A stretch of DNA of 64,000 nucleotides, from NCBI GenBank assembly GCA_016718565.1, contig JADKCZ010000008.1:124001-188000 (forward strand), written 5' to 3'. The translations under genes were made by a program, and so were the position numbers. This document shows, in pieces, positions 1 to 8,908 of the stretch (within the stretch, counting starts at the first letter, position 1; every line of letters starts with the position of its first letter). A model generated the notes under the pieces. It had not been told where the DNA came from, searched no databases, and saw only the letters and a list, made by a program, of their open reading frames with translations. The DNA comes from Anaeromyxobacter sp. GTDB lineage: Bacteria > Myxococcota > Myxococcia > Myxococcales > Anaeromyxobacteraceae.

Positions 1-1346
1 AGACCGCCACCAAGGTGGACCCGGCCGGCCTCGACGCCGCCGAGTTCATCTGGGTGGCGCCGCCCGAGCCCAAGAAGCCCGAGCGCCCGGCGCCCACCGA
101 GGTGGACGACGTCCACTGGAAGGAGCTGCTGGTCCTGGTGGACGCGGTGGTCGATCCCAACGTGAAGTCCCTCATCGCCGCCTTCCTGGCCGACGAGGAC
201 TTCGCCGCCCGCTTCCGCCGCTCGGCGGCCGCCAAGACGGTGCACCACGCCTACGCCGGCGGCCTGCTGGAGCACACCGTCGCCACCATCAAGCTGGCCC
301 ACCGGCTGGCCGACCAGTACCCGCAGGTGGATCGCGACCTGCTGGTGGCCGGCGCCTTCTTCCACGACATCGGCAAGGTGCGCGAGCTGGCCGGCGAGCG
401 CAACGCCGAGTACACCGACGAGGGCAAGCTGGTCGGCCACCTGGTGATGACCGCCCAGTGGATCCACGACAAGGCCCGCCGCATCGGCGTGCCCCGCGAG
501 CTGGAGCACCACCTGGTGCACCTGGTGCTGGCCCACCACGGCAAGCAGGAGTACGGCTCGCCCAAGGTGCCGATGACGCTCGAGGCGCTGCTGGTGCACT
601 ACCTCGACGAGATCGACAGCCGGGTCAACAGCTGGCTCAACCTGATGGGGCGCGAGGGCGGCAACCGCCGCTGGACCGACTCCAACAACGTCTACGAGCA
701 GTCCATCTGGCGTGGCGCGCTGCCCACCACCCAGGCCGAGAAGAAGGGGCCTCCCCCTGAGGCCCTCACCCCGGTGATCTACGTGCCGAGGGACGGCTCG
801 ACGCAGGGGCAGGTCCAGCAGAAGAAGCGCCCGGACAAGAAGCCCCGGCCCGCCCAGGCGCCGCGCGCCGACCGGCCGGAGCGGGCCGAGCGGCCCGAGC
901 GGAAGGCCGAGGAGCGCCCCGCCGAGGGCGGCGCAGCCGAGGCCCCCAGGGCCGAGGCCCCGGCGGCCGCACCTCGCCACGAGGCGCGCCCGGAACGCCC
1001 CGAGCGCCCGGTGGACCGCGGCGGCCACCGCGGCGGCCCCGGCTCATTCGGCGGCCCCGGCGACAAGAAGAAGGGCTACACCGGCCCGCGCCTCCCGGGC
1101 GACCGCGGCCCACAGACCCCGCGCAGCGACAAGCCCAAGAGCCTGACCCACAACCCCTTCGCGGCCCTGGCCGCCAAGCTGGGCGAGGCCGAGGCCAAGC
1201 CCGCGGCCGAGGCGCCGCCGGAGGCCGTGGCGGCCCCCCAGGCGCCTCCCGAGCCGGCGCCGCCGGCGCCCGAGCCCCAGTCGGCTCCCGCCTCCGAGGG
1301 GACCCCGCCGTCCGCCCCGCCCGAGGGCGAGCCCTCCGCCTCCTAG
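1..1346 (+). CDS. YhaM-like HD-domain 3'-5' exoribonuclease, 5'-truncated by window edge
   Basis: Likely a metal-dependent exonuclease of the YhaM/CBF1 type. The frame is open to the left edge, so the N-terminal OB-fold expected in this family lies outside the window. Visible are a linker, then an HD domain: an HH pair in HHAYAGGLLEHT (about nt 243) and the metal-binding HD of FFHDIGK (363-368), followed by HHG near 537. After about residue 265 the protein becomes a long Pro/Ala/Arg/Glu-rich tail with an RGG-like patch near 1015-1065, not typical of YhaM and perhaps nucleic-acid binding (inference). The family assignment rests on the HD domain spacing and the start of the visible part, which resembles the OB-HD linker. 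Confidence 0.8.
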   Translation, partial: TATKVDPAGLDAAEFIWVAPPEPKKPERPAPTEVDDVHWKELLVLVDAVVDPNVKSLIAAFLADEDFAARFRRSAAAKTVHHAYAGGLLEHTVATIKLAHRLADQYPQVDRDLLVAGAFFHDIGKVRELAGERNAEYTDEGKLVGHLVMTAQWIHDKARRIGVPRELEHHLVHLVLAHHGKQEYGSPKVPMTLEALLVHYLDEIDSRVNSWLNLMGREGGNRRWTDSNNVYEQSIWRGALPTTQAEKKGPPPEALTPVIYVPRDGSTQGQVQQKKRPDKKPRPAQAPRADRPERAERPERKAEERPAEGGAAEAPRAEAPAAAPRHEARPERPERPVDRGGHRGGPGSFGGPGDKKKGYTGPRLPGDRGPQTPRSDKPKSLTHNPFAALAAKLGEAEAKPAAEAPPEAVAAPQAPPEPAPPAPEPQSAPASEGTPPSAPPEGEPSAS

Positions 1347-1446
1347 TCGCCTTCGCCACGCGGCGCCGGCCCGGACCCTCCGTGGTCCCCGGCCGGCTGC
1401 CGCGCCGCGGCGGGCGCGCCGCCGGGCGGCGTGTTACAGGTGGTCG

Positions 1447-2172
1447 ATGGTTCCGTTCGGCCGGACCGCGGCGGTCTTCGACGTGGACGACTCGCTGCTC
1501 GACGGCAACGCCGGCACCATCTTCACCTGGTACCTCTACCGCGAGAAGGTGATGCGGCCGGAGATGCGCTCGCGCATCCCGCGCATCATCTACGAGTACG
1601 CCCGCCACCGGCTGGGCGAGCTCGACATGGTGGAGGTCGGCAGCCAGTGCCACCAGGGGCTGCGGGCCGACGAGCTCAAGGCCCACGCCCACGCCTGCTT
1701 CGAGCGCCACCTGCGCAAGCGCATCACCAGCGGGGCGCTGCGCCAGATCCGCAAGCACCTGCTCTCCGGCCACTTCGTGCTGCTGGCCTCCGGGTCGCCC
1801 CAGTACATCATCGACGAGGTGGGCGCCCACCTGCGGGTCCACGCCGCCATCGGCACCCGCACCCGCATCGTCGACGGCCGCGCCACCGACCAGATCCTCC
1901 CACCGGTGGTCTTCCGCGAGGGGAAGCGCGAGGCGGTGGAGCGGATCTGCGAGCAGTGGGACCTCGACCTGTCCCGCTCCTGGCTCTACAGTGACTCCCA
2001 GGCCGACACCCCGCTCTTCGAGGCGGTCGGCCACCCGGTGGTGGTCAACCCCAAGCCGCCCTTCCGCGAGGTGGCCGAGCAGCGCGGCTGGCAGGTGGTC
2101 ACCTGGAGCGACCGGAGCCGCCCGGGGGCGGAGAGCGAGGGGGCGGACGAATGGGGCAGCTGGGACGGCTAG
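1447..2172 (+). CDS. HAD superfamily (IB, SerB-like) phosphatase
   Basis: A cytoplasmic phosphohydrolase of 241 residues. Motif I is FDVDDSLLDGN near residue 11, the nucleophile being the first Asp. A later SGSPQYI segment (motif II Ser) and a YSDSQAD segment near residue 180 (motif III/IV Asp pair) complete the active site. This fits the HAD-IB subfamily of phosphoserine-phosphatase-like or lysophospholipid-phosphatase-like enzymes; the substrate cannot be read from sequence. The start at 1447 has an AGGTGG Shine-Dalgarno. Its 3' end overlaps the next gene by 22 bases, so the two are probably translationally coupled. Confidence 0.88.
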   Translation: MVPFGRTAAVFDVDDSLLDGNAGTIFTWYLYREKVMRPEMRSRIPRIIYEYARHRLGELDMVEVGSQCHQGLRADELKAHAHACFERHLRKRITSGALRQIRKHLLSGHFVLLASGSPQYIIDEVGAHLRVHAAIGTRTRIVDGRATDQILPPVVFREGKREAVERICEQWDLDLSRSWLYSDSQADTPLFEAVGHPVVVNPKPPFREVAEQRGWQVVTWSDRSRPGAESEGADEWGSWDG

Positions 2173-2654
2173 TCGAGCTGGGCGCCGCCGACCTGCACGC
2201 GCTGCAGGCGCTCTTCGAGCGCTGCGCCGCCTTCTTCCAGCTGGTGCAGGGGGCGCCGCCCCGCCCGGACCAGGCGGAGCGCTGGCTGCACCAGGAGAAC
2301 GTCCCCGGCCGGGCGCCCGGCGACAAGGTGGTCTTCGGCCTGCTCGACGACGAGGAGCGGCTGGTGGGCGCGGTGGACGTCACCGCCGACCACCCGCTGG
2401 TCGGCGAGTACTGGCTCGGCACCATGATCCTCGAGCCCACCCTGCGCGGGGTGGGCATGGGCGCCGGCTTCCACGCCGCGGTGCTGGCCTGGGTGCGCGG
2501 CCGCGGCGCCCAGGGGGTGCAGCTCTGCGTGCAGCAGGAGAACGCCGGGGCGCTGCGCTTCTGGGCCCGCGAGGGCTACCAGGAGACCGGCCTGGCCTGC
2601 CAGCAGGCGGGCGGCCGGGAGCAGGTGGTGGTGAAGATGCGGCGCGCCCTCTAG
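2151..2654 (+). CDS. GNAT-family N-acetyltransferase
   Basis: A 167-residue GNAT fold. The acetyl-CoA loop region reads LRGVGMGAGFHAAVL (about residues 98-112), preceded by the strand EYWLGTMILEP, and a late ENAGALRFWAREGYQETG segment is the usual beta5-alpha4 part. The substrate is unknown. The start codon sits inside the end of the upstream HAD phosphatase gene, so a shared metabolic role is possible but not shown. The gene is followed by 18 bases and then by the convergent end of tatD. Confidence 0.85.
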   Translation: MGQLGRLVELGAADLHALQALFERCAAFFQLVQGAPPRPDQAERWLHQENVPGRAPGDKVVFGLLDDEERLVGAVDVTADHPLVGEYWLGTMILEPTLRGVGMGAGFHAAVLAWVRGRGAQGVQLCVQQENAGALRFWAREGYQETGLACQQAGGREQVVVKMRRAL

Positions 2655-2672
2655 CCGCGGCCCGGCCTCGCG

Positions 2673-3470
2673 CTATCCGCTGGCCGCCGGCGCCGCCAGC
2701 CGGAAGAGCCGCCGGGTGTTGGCGCTGGTGAGGGCCGCCACCTCGGCCTCCGGCAGCCCCCAGATCCCGGCCACCGCGCGCGCCACGTGGGCCACGTTGG
2801 CCGGCTCGTTCAGCGTGCCACGCAGGGGCACCGGGGCCAGGAACGGGCTGTCGGTCTCCACCAGCAGCCGGTCGTGCGGCACCAGCGCCACCGCCTCGCG
2901 GATGGCCCCGGCGGTCCGGAAGGTGACGATGCCCGCCACCGAGATGTACAGGCCGAGATCCAGCCAGGTGCGGGCCGCCGCCGCGTCGCCGGTGAAGCAG
3001 TGGACCACCCCGCCGGCCGACGGGATCCCCTCCTCGCGGAGCACCCGCGCCGCCGCCTCGTCGGCCTCGCGCAGGTGGATCACCACCGGCTTGCCGGCCG
3101 CCCGGGCGATGCCCAGCGAGCGCCGGAAGGCGGCCTCCTGCGCGTCGCGCGGCGAGAGGTCGTAGTGGAAGTCGAGGCCGGTCTCCCCCACCCCCACCAC
3201 CCGCGGGTCCCGCGCCAGCGCCGCGCTGGCCAGCCAGTCGGCCTCGGGCACCCTGGCGCACTCGTGCGGGTGGACGCCGATGGTGGCGGCGAAGGTGGCG
3301 GGGCGGCTGGTGGCCAGCGCCAGCGCGTTGCCGAAGTCGCCCGGGGCGCGCCACAGCCCGATGACCACCACCTGCCCGACCCCGGCCGAGGCGGCGCGCG
3401 CCACCACGGCGTCGAGGTCGTCGCGGAGCTCCTCGGCGTCGAGGTGGGCGTGGGAGTCGACCAGGTCCAT
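2673..3470 (-). CDS. tatD: TatD-family metal-dependent deoxyribonuclease/hydrolase
   Basis: A 265-residue TIM-barrel metal hydrolase. The metal ligands are visible: DSHAHLD at the N-terminus, the VGETGLDFHY loop with its Glu, VIHLREAD with His, VVHCFTG with His and LLVETDSPFL with the final Asp. The family acts as 3'-5' DNases and D-tyrosyl-tRNA deacylase-like hydrolases; the exact role here is inferred from family only. It starts 11 bases after the metG stop, as in many genomes where metG and tatD are adjacent, and is the last gene of the holB-holA-metG-tatD operon. Confidence 0.95.
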   Translation of the reverse strand: MDLVDSHAHLDAEELRDDLDAVVARAASAGVGQVVVIGLWRAPGDFGNALALATSRPATFAATIGVHPHECARVPEADWLASAALARDPRVVGVGETGLDFHYDLSPRDAQEAAFRRSLGIARAAGKPVVIHLREADEAAARVLREEGIPSAGGVVHCFTGDAAAARTWLDLGLYISVAGIVTFRTAGAIREAVALVPHDRLLVETDSPFLAPVPLRGTLNEPANVAHVARAVAGIWGLPEAEVAALTSANTRRLFRLAAPAASG

Positions 3471-3481
3471 GGCCGCGCCGC

Positions 3482-5614
3482 TCACTTGACCCGCGTGCCC
3501 GGAGCGATCCCCTCGCCCACCGTGACCAGCTGCAGGGCGGGCGCCTCGCCGGCCGCCAGCAGCATCCCCTGCGAGGTGATGCCGCGCAGCGGGCGCGGCG
3601 CCAGGTTGGCCACCACCACGATGCGCTTCCCCACCAGCGCGGCCGGGTCCGGGTAGGCCAGGGCGATGCCGGCCACGATGGTGCGCGGCGCGGCCTCGCC
3701 CACGTCGACCGAGAGCTCGAGCAGCTTGTCGGCCTTGGGGACCGCCGCCGCGGCGCGCACCAGCCCGACGCGCAGCTCCACCCTGGCGAAGTCCTCGTAC
3801 TGGATGATCCCGAAGACCGGGGGCTCGGGCGCCGGCCGGGCGCTGGCCTTGGCCGCCCCCTCGCTCGGGCTGGCCGCCTTGGCCACCTTGGCCGCCTTGG
3901 CGACCTGGCCCGCCCTGGCAGGGTCGGATGGCGCGGCAGGCCCGCCCCCCGCCTGGCCGGTGATGAGCCGCTCCACCTGGCTGGCCTCGAGCCGGGCGAT
4001 CTGCGGCGGCTTGCCGGCGGCGGCCAGCGGCCGGCCGTCGAACGGCTGCCACCCCTCGGTCCAGGGCGGCAGGGCCGGGAGGCCGAAGGCGGCCGCCAGG
4101 CGGGTGGTGAAGACCGGCATGATGGGGTGCAGGGCCACCGAGAGCCCCTGCAGCGCCTGGCCCAGCGAGGCCAGCAGGGCCTGGCTCTCCGGCGAGGTGG
4201 GTGCCTCCCAGGGCTTGGCCTCCTGGACCCGGCGGTTGCAGACCGAGGCCGCCTGGCTCACCAGCCGGACCACCTCGCGCAGCTCCAGGCCCAGGTAGGC
4301 GGCGCGCGCGCCGGTCAGCGCCAGGCGCACCGCCTCCCCGATCTCCGGGTCGGTGGGGCCGCCGATGGGCCCCGGCGAGCGGGCCACCAGCGCCGCCACC
4401 CGGGAGGCCAGGTTGGCCAGGTTGTTGGCCAGGTCGGCGTTGATGCGGTTGCGGAACTCCTCGAGCGAGAGGTCCAGGTCCCCCACCCCGGCGCCCAGGT
4501 TGGCGCAGAGGAAGTAGCGCAGCAGCTCGGGGTCCAGGCCCGACTCCAGGTAGGTGCTGGCGTTGATGAAGGTGCCGCGCGACTTCGACATCTTCTCGCC
4601 GTTCACGGTCAGGTGGCCGTGCACCACCATCCGGTCCGGCCGCTTGAGGCCGGCCGCCCACAGCATGGCGGGCCAGAAGACGGCGTGGAAGCGCAGGATG
4701 TCCTTGCCGATGACGTGCTCCAGCCGGGACGGAGCCCCCTCGGCCAGGTAGCGGGCCTCGTACTCGGCCGGGGTCAGGCGGCGCCCGGCCGGCGCCTCCT
4801 CGGCGAAGTGGTGCTCGCCGCTGGAGAGGTAGCCGATGGGGGCGTCCATCCAGACGTAGAGGAACTTGCCGGGGAAGTCGGGGTCGTTCACCGGGAAGCC
4901 GAAGTACGGGGCGTCGCGGGTGATGCACCAGTCCTGCAGGTCCTCCAGCCACCCGTGGACCTGCTGGCGCACCGCCGGCTCCAGGTGCCCCTCCCCCTCG
5001 ACCCAGGCGCGGATGATGGCCGTGACCTCCGGCCGGCGCAGGTCGACGTAGGCGTGGTCGCTGGCGCGCACCACCGGGGTGCTCTGGCACAGGGCGCAGG
5101 CCGGCGCCACCAGCTCGCGCGGATCGTAGGTGGTGCCGCAGCGCTCGCAGACGTCGCCGTACTGGTCGGCCGCGCCGCACTTGGGGCAGGTGCCCTTGAC
5201 GAAGCGGTCCGGCAGGAAGCGCCGGTCGGTCTCGCAGTACAGCTGCTCCACCGACCGCTTGTAGATGAGCCCGCGCGCCTTGAGGGCGTCGTAGATCCGG
5301 TAGGCCCAGCGCCGGTTCTCGTCGGAGTGGGTGGTGTAGTAGGTGTCGTGGGCGATGCCGAACCGGCGGAAGGTCCGGTCCTGGTCCTGCCGGTGCTGCT
5401 CGGCGAAGGCGGCCGGCTCCATCCCGGCCTTGCCGGCGTTCACCTCGATGGGCGTGCCGTGGGCGTCGGCGGCGCAGATCCAGGTGACGTCGTCGCCGAT
5501 GAGCCGCAGGTAGCGCACGTAGACGTCGGTCTGGACGTGCTCCACCATGTGGCCCAGGTGGATGGGGCCGTTGGCGTAGGGCAGCGCGCTGGTGATGAGC
5601 CGGCGGGTGGTCAC
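3482..5614 (-). CDS. metG: methionyl-tRNA synthetase
   Basis: Class I aminoacyl-tRNA synthetase charging tRNA-Met, 710 residues. The HIGH box is HLGH at residues 19-22 in an ALPYANGPIHLGH context, and the KMSKS loop is intact (NGEKMSKSRGT). A zinc knuckle with four cysteines (CPKCGAADQYGDVCERC) follows the Rossmann half. An Ala/Lys-rich linker leads to a C-terminal Trbp111-like tRNA-binding domain (VELRVGLV ... ITSQGMLLAA), which supports dimerisation. The GTG start at 5614 overlaps the holA stop as GTGA and has an AGGAGAG-type ribosome site inside holA. Confidence 0.98.
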   Translation of the reverse strand: MTTRRLITSALPYANGPIHLGHMVEHVQTDVYVRYLRLIGDDVTWICAADAHGTPIEVNAGKAGMEPAAFAEQHRQDQDRTFRRFGIAHDTYYTTHSDENRRWAYRIYDALKARGLIYKRSVEQLYCETDRRFLPDRFVKGTCPKCGAADQYGDVCERCGTTYDPRELVAPACALCQSTPVVRASDHAYVDLRRPEVTAIIRAWVEGEGHLEPAVRQQVHGWLEDLQDWCITRDAPYFGFPVNDPDFPGKFLYVWMDAPIGYLSSGEHHFAEEAPAGRRLTPAEYEARYLAEGAPSRLEHVIGKDILRFHAVFWPAMLWAAGLKRPDRMVVHGHLTVNGEKMSKSRGTFINASTYLESGLDPELLRYFLCANLGAGVGDLDLSLEEFRNRINADLANNLANLASRVAALVARSPGPIGGPTDPEIGEAVRLALTGARAAYLGLELREVVRLVSQAASVCNRRVQEAKPWEAPTSPESQALLASLGQALQGLSVALHPIMPVFTTRLAAAFGLPALPPWTEGWQPFDGRPLAAAGKPPQIARLEASQVERLITGQAGGGPAAPSDPARAGQVAKAAKVAKAASPSEGAAKASARPAPEPPVFGIIQYEDFARVELRVGLVRAAAAVPKADKLLELSVDVGEAAPRTIVAGIALAYPDPAALVGKRIVVVANLAPRPLRGITSQGMLLAAGEAPALQLVTVGEGIAPGTRVK

Positions 5615-7056
5615 GGTGCTCTCCTGTCCTGTGCGGTCGGCGCCAGCAGCCCGAGCAGCGCCCGCTCCAGCGCGAGGCGCCCGTCCTGCCCGCTCTTCAT
5701 GGCCACGTCGGCCTCGTGCAGCGCCACCAGCCCGCCCATGAGCTCGCCGCGCTCGAAGCGGGTGGAGGCCTGGTACTTCATCCAGAAGCCGAAGGGCTTC
5801 TTCTTGCCCACCTCGGCGGCCGGGATGGTGGGGAAGACCTGCGCCTCCCAGTCGCGCGGCGAGCCGAGGCGCCGCTCGCCCACCACCGCGCGGGCCCGCT
5901 CCTTCTCGAGCAGCAGCCGCCGCACCGTGCTGGCCAGCGAGGCCAGCAGCATGTGCGGGGAGCCGCCGCCGCCCAGCGACCGGTCCACCACCAGCAGGGC
6001 CTCCTCCAGCGAGCGCTCCTCGACGGCGTTGCCCAGGGCGAAGAACTGGTCCTCGGCGGTGCGCACCACCACCTCGGCCACGTCGGCCGCGGTGATGACG
6101 GCGCGGTCGCCCACGAAGGCCACCAGCTTCTGGAGCTCCTGGGCCAGGGTGCGGGCGTCGCCGTCGACGCACTCGGCCAGCTGCGCCACCGCGCCCTCGT
6201 CCACCTGCTTGCCGCTGCCCTGCAGCAGCAGCCGCACGGTGGGCCCCAGGATCACCTTGGCCCCGAAGTTGGCCTCGCGGGCCACCGCCACCTTGACCCG
6301 CCGGCCGGCCGCCGCCAGCTTCTTCACCAGCGGCAGCGTGGCGTCCACCTTGCCGGCCGCCACCACCAGCACGTGGCCGGGCGGCAGGCCGCGCTCCAGC
6401 GCGGCGTCCAGGGCGGCCGAGTCGTCGCGGGCCACCTTGAGCTCGCGCTCCAGGGCGAACTTCCCGGCCCGCACCACGAACTCCAGGTCGTCGTCGGAGA
6501 GGGTGAAGCCGAACTCGGCCCGCAGGTCCCGGGCCAGCGCCTTGAGCGCCTTGGCCAGCTCCTTGTCGCGGGGCTCCTGCTCCAGCGGCCCCAGGCCGCC
6601 GGCCAGCGCCGCCGGCACCAGGTCGGTGGCCTGGAAGCCCGCCTTGGCGACCAGCGCCAGCAGCCGGCGGGCCGCCTCGCGCTGCCGCCCCTCGCGCCAC
6701 TGGGCGCGCGCCTTCTCGAAGGACTCCTGCACCTCCTCCTTGGAGGTGAGGAAGGCCGGCTCCTGCACCAGCACCACCTTGCGCCCCACCGAGAAGAGGC
6801 CGCGCGTCTCCACCTCGGCGGCCACCTCGGCCGGCGAGGCGGCGGTGTCCAGCTCGACCAGGTTGAGGCTGCGCTGCGCCTCCGGCACCAGGGCGTGGCA
6901 CAGCTCGCGGGCGGCGCGCAGCGAGAGGAAGGCGTCCCCGTCGAGCAGGTAGACCGCCAGCGGCCGGCCCTCCCGCGCCTCCGCCAGGCAGGCCTCCAGC
7001 TGCTCGGCCGGGCCCGGCCCCTCCTCGCGCGGCGCGCCCCAGGGCTTACCGGCCAT
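5611..7056 (-). CDS. holA: DNA polymerase III delta subunit
   Basis: Clamp-loader delta subunit, which opens the beta clamp. The N-terminal half has the RPLAVYLLDGD and LFSVGRKVVLVQEP segments of domain I. GHVLVVAAGKVDATLPLVKKL and the SLEEALLVVDRSL and PHMLLASLASTVRRLL helices belong to domains II-III. At 481 residues it is clearly longer than the usual roughly 340; an extra stretch of about 100 residues (around 110-215) lies between the beta-clamp-contact region and domain II. The ATG at 7056 is 11 bases inside the holB end. Adjacency to holB supports the assignment. Confidence 0.88.
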   Translation of the reverse strand: MAGKPWGAPREEGPGPAEQLEACLAEAREGRPLAVYLLDGDAFLSLRAARELCHALVPEAQRSLNLVELDTAASPAEVAAEVETRGLFSVGRKVVLVQEPAFLTSKEEVQESFEKARAQWREGRQREAARRLLALVAKAGFQATDLVPAALAGGLGPLEQEPRDKELAKALKALARDLRAEFGFTLSDDDLEFVVRAGKFALERELKVARDDSAALDAALERGLPPGHVLVVAAGKVDATLPLVKKLAAAGRRVKVAVAREANFGAKVILGPTVRLLLQGSGKQVDEGAVAQLAECVDGDARTLAQELQKLVAFVGDRAVITAADVAEVVVRTAEDQFFALGNAVEERSLEEALLVVDRSLGGGGSPHMLLASLASTVRRLLLEKERARAVVGERRLGSPRDWEAQVFPTIPAAEVGKKKPFGFWMKYQASTRFERGELMGGLVALHEADVAMKSGQDGRLALERALLGLLAPTAQDRRAP

Positions 7057-8224
7057 CGAACCACCCGATGAGCATGCGCTCCACCGCCAGCGGGCCGGCG
7101 GCGTTCTGGCCCAGGGCCCTGAGCAGCCGCTCGACGCCGGCGCGGCGCCGCAGGGCCTCCTGGGGCGGCAGGGCCGCGGCCACCAGGCGGGTCTCGGCCG
7201 CCAGGGCGGCCAGCAGCGGCGCCCCGCCGGCCTGCACCGCCAGCACATCCCGCCACCAGGCCAGCAGGTGCTCCCCCAGCTCCTGCACCTTGGCCCGGTC
7301 GGTGCCGTCGTCCAGCTCCGCGCCGTCGGCGTCGGTCCGCCCCAGCGAGCGCGCGAAGGCCAGCCAGCCGAGCGGCCGGTCGGCGCGCAGGGCGGCCACG
7401 GCCCGGACCGACTGCTCCAGCGCCTGCACCTGCGGACCGCCGTAGGCCAGCGCCCGCGAGATGGAGCCGCCCGACAGCGCCGCCGCGGTGCGCGCGGCGG
7501 CCACCGGGTCGAGCGGGGCACCGGCCGGCTCGGCGGCCGGCTCGGCCTTGCCGGGGGCCTTGCGGCGCTGGCCCCTGGCACCCTTCGGGCCCGCCCCCTC
7601 GGGATCCTGGCGATCCCGGGCCAGCAGCGCCTCCACCACCACCTCCTCGGGCAGCGGGCCGAAGGCCACCCGCAGGCACCGGCTGCGGACGGTGGGCAGC
7701 AGCTCGTCCGGGGTCGCCGAGACCAGCACCAGGGTGGTGTCGTCCGGCGGCTCCTCCAGGGTCTTGAGGAGGGCGTTCTGGGCCTGCGGGTTGAGGGCGT
7801 CGGCCGGGTCGATGATCACCACCCGGCGCCGCCCCTCGAAGAGCCTGAGGGAGAGCCGCCGGTCGGTCAGGTCCCGGACCTGGGCCACCACGATGTCGCG
7901 CGACGGGGCCCGCCCACCCTCGGGCTCCCAGCGCCCGGCCTGCGCCATCTCGCGCTCGGTGCGCAGCTCCAGCACGTCCGGGTGGACCCCCCTGGCGATC
8001 TTGCGGCACGGCCCGCACTCCCCGCAGGGGTCGACGCGGAGGTCCCCGGGCTCGCCTGGCCCGCCCTGGCAGTTGACGGCCTGCGCCAGCAGGCGCGCCG
8101 TGGTCGCCTTGCCGACCCCCGCCGGCCCTCCGAAGAGGTAGGCGTGGTGGAGCTGGCCGCGGGAGAGCGCGGCGCGCAGCGAGCTGACGGCGCGGTCCTG
8201 CGCCTTGACCTCCGCGAAGGGCAT
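7046..8224 (-). CDS. holB: DNA polymerase III delta' subunit
   Basis: AAA+ clamp-loader subunit, 392 residues. Walker A is GGPAGVGKAT (about 32-41), a zinc module CGECGPC follows, then the conserved LNPQAQNALLKTLEEPP helix and a sensor-1-like LVSATPDELLPTVRSRC. The SRC motif carries the Arg finger. The start codon has no Shine-Dalgarno; instead TATCTT lies at 8235-8240, ten bases upstream, so the message may be nearly leaderless. It heads the operon holB-holA-metG-tatD and is divergent from divIVA. Confidence 0.95.
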   Translation of the reverse strand: MPFAEVKAQDRAVSSLRAALSRGQLHHAYLFGGPAGVGKATTARLLAQAVNCQGGPGEPGDLRVDPCGECGPCRKIARGVHPDVLELRTEREMAQAGRWEPEGGRAPSRDIVVAQVRDLTDRRLSLRLFEGRRRVVIIDPADALNPQAQNALLKTLEEPPDDTTLVLVSATPDELLPTVRSRCLRVAFGPLPEEVVVEALLARDRQDPEGAGPKGARGQRRKAPGKAEPAAEPAGAPLDPVAAARTAAALSGGSISRALAYGGPQVQALEQSVRAVAALRADRPLGWLAFARSLGRTDADGAELDDGTDRAKVQELGEHLLAWWRDVLAVQAGGAPLLAALAAETRLVAAALPPQEALRRRAGVERLLRALGQNAAGPLAVERMLIGWFDGR

Positions 8225-8274
8225 CGGGGCGCGGAAGATACCACGCCCACCCGGCACCCCGAGGCGCCCGGGAG

Positions 8275-8302
8275 TGGACAGCCCCCTCCCCGGGCGTATC
8301 AT
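8275..8302 (+). promoter_or_regulatory. sigma-70-type promoter of divIVA-like gene
   Basis: TGGACA at 8275-8280, a 16-base spacer and TATCAT at 8297-8302; each hexamer matches five of six consensus positions. It would start transcription near 8309, giving a short leader that contains the GGAG ribosome site of the gene at 8324. Confidence 0.6.
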
Positions 8303-8323
8303 CCGTGGCCTCCGGAGCCCGCC

Positions 8324-8830
8324 ATGAACATCACCCCCCTGGACATCACCCAGAAGCGGTTCAAGAAGACCTTCCGCGGCCTCGACCCAGAGGAGGTGGA
8401 GGCCTTCCTGTCCCTGGTGGCCTCCGAGTTCGAGGGGCTGGTGCGCGAGGTGACGGCGCTGCGAGACGCCGGCCAGCGCAAGGACGAGGAGCTGGCCGAG
8501 CACCGCGGGCGCGAGCGGGCCCTGCAGGAGACGCTGGTGGCGGCCCAGCGGGCCTCCGAGGAGATCCGCGACTCGGCCCGCAAGGAGGCCGAGATCACCC
8601 TCTCCGACGCCGAGCTGCAGGCCGAGAAGATCGTCCAGTCGGCCCACGGCCGCTTCCTGAAGATCGTCGACGACATCGGCGAGCTGAAGCGCCAGCGGAT
8701 CCAGTTCGAGGCCGGGGTGAAGACCCTGGTGGAGAGCCACCTCAAGCTGCTGGAGGCCTTCAAGGAGGCCCCGCGCGAGGAGGCCGTGCCGTTCGCCGCC
8801 GCCCGCAAGCGGCTCTCGTCGGAGGATTGA
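8324..8830 (+). CDS. DivIVA-domain protein
   Basis: A 168-residue DivIVA/GpsB-like cytoplasmic coiled-coil protein. The N-terminus carries the family signature: ITPLDITQKRFKKTFRGLDPEEVEAF fits the domain's FxxxxxGYDxxEVDxFL pattern. The rest is a continuous coiled coil rich in Glu, Arg and Lys. Such proteins bind curved membrane and recruit cell-division or cell-wall enzymes; a specific partner cannot be named. GGAG six bases before the ATG supports the start. The gene is divergent from holB and ends in a strong hairpin before the convergent carbonic anhydrase gene. Confidence 0.9.
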   Translation: MNITPLDITQKRFKKTFRGLDPEEVEAFLSLVASEFEGLVREVTALRDAGQRKDEELAEHRGRERALQETLVAAQRASEEIRDSARKEAEITLSDAELQAEKIVQSAHGRFLKIVDDIGELKRQRIQFEAGVKTLVESHLKLLEAFKEAPREEAVPFAAARKRLSSED

Positions 8831-8848
8831 TCGGCGCGCCGCTTTACC

Positions 8849-8870
8849 GGCGCGCCGCTTGCGGCGCGCC
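8849..8870. terminator. perfect hairpin between convergent genes
   Basis: A 10-base arm GGCGCGCCGC and its exact complement are separated by TT. A third GGCGCGCC lies just upstream at 8833-8840. There is no U-tract, but the position between two convergent genes suggests a bidirectional transcription stop. Confidence 0.55.
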
Positions 8871-8908
8871 AGAATCCAGAAGCTCGAGGAGCTCCTGCGC
8901 CCCCCCGC

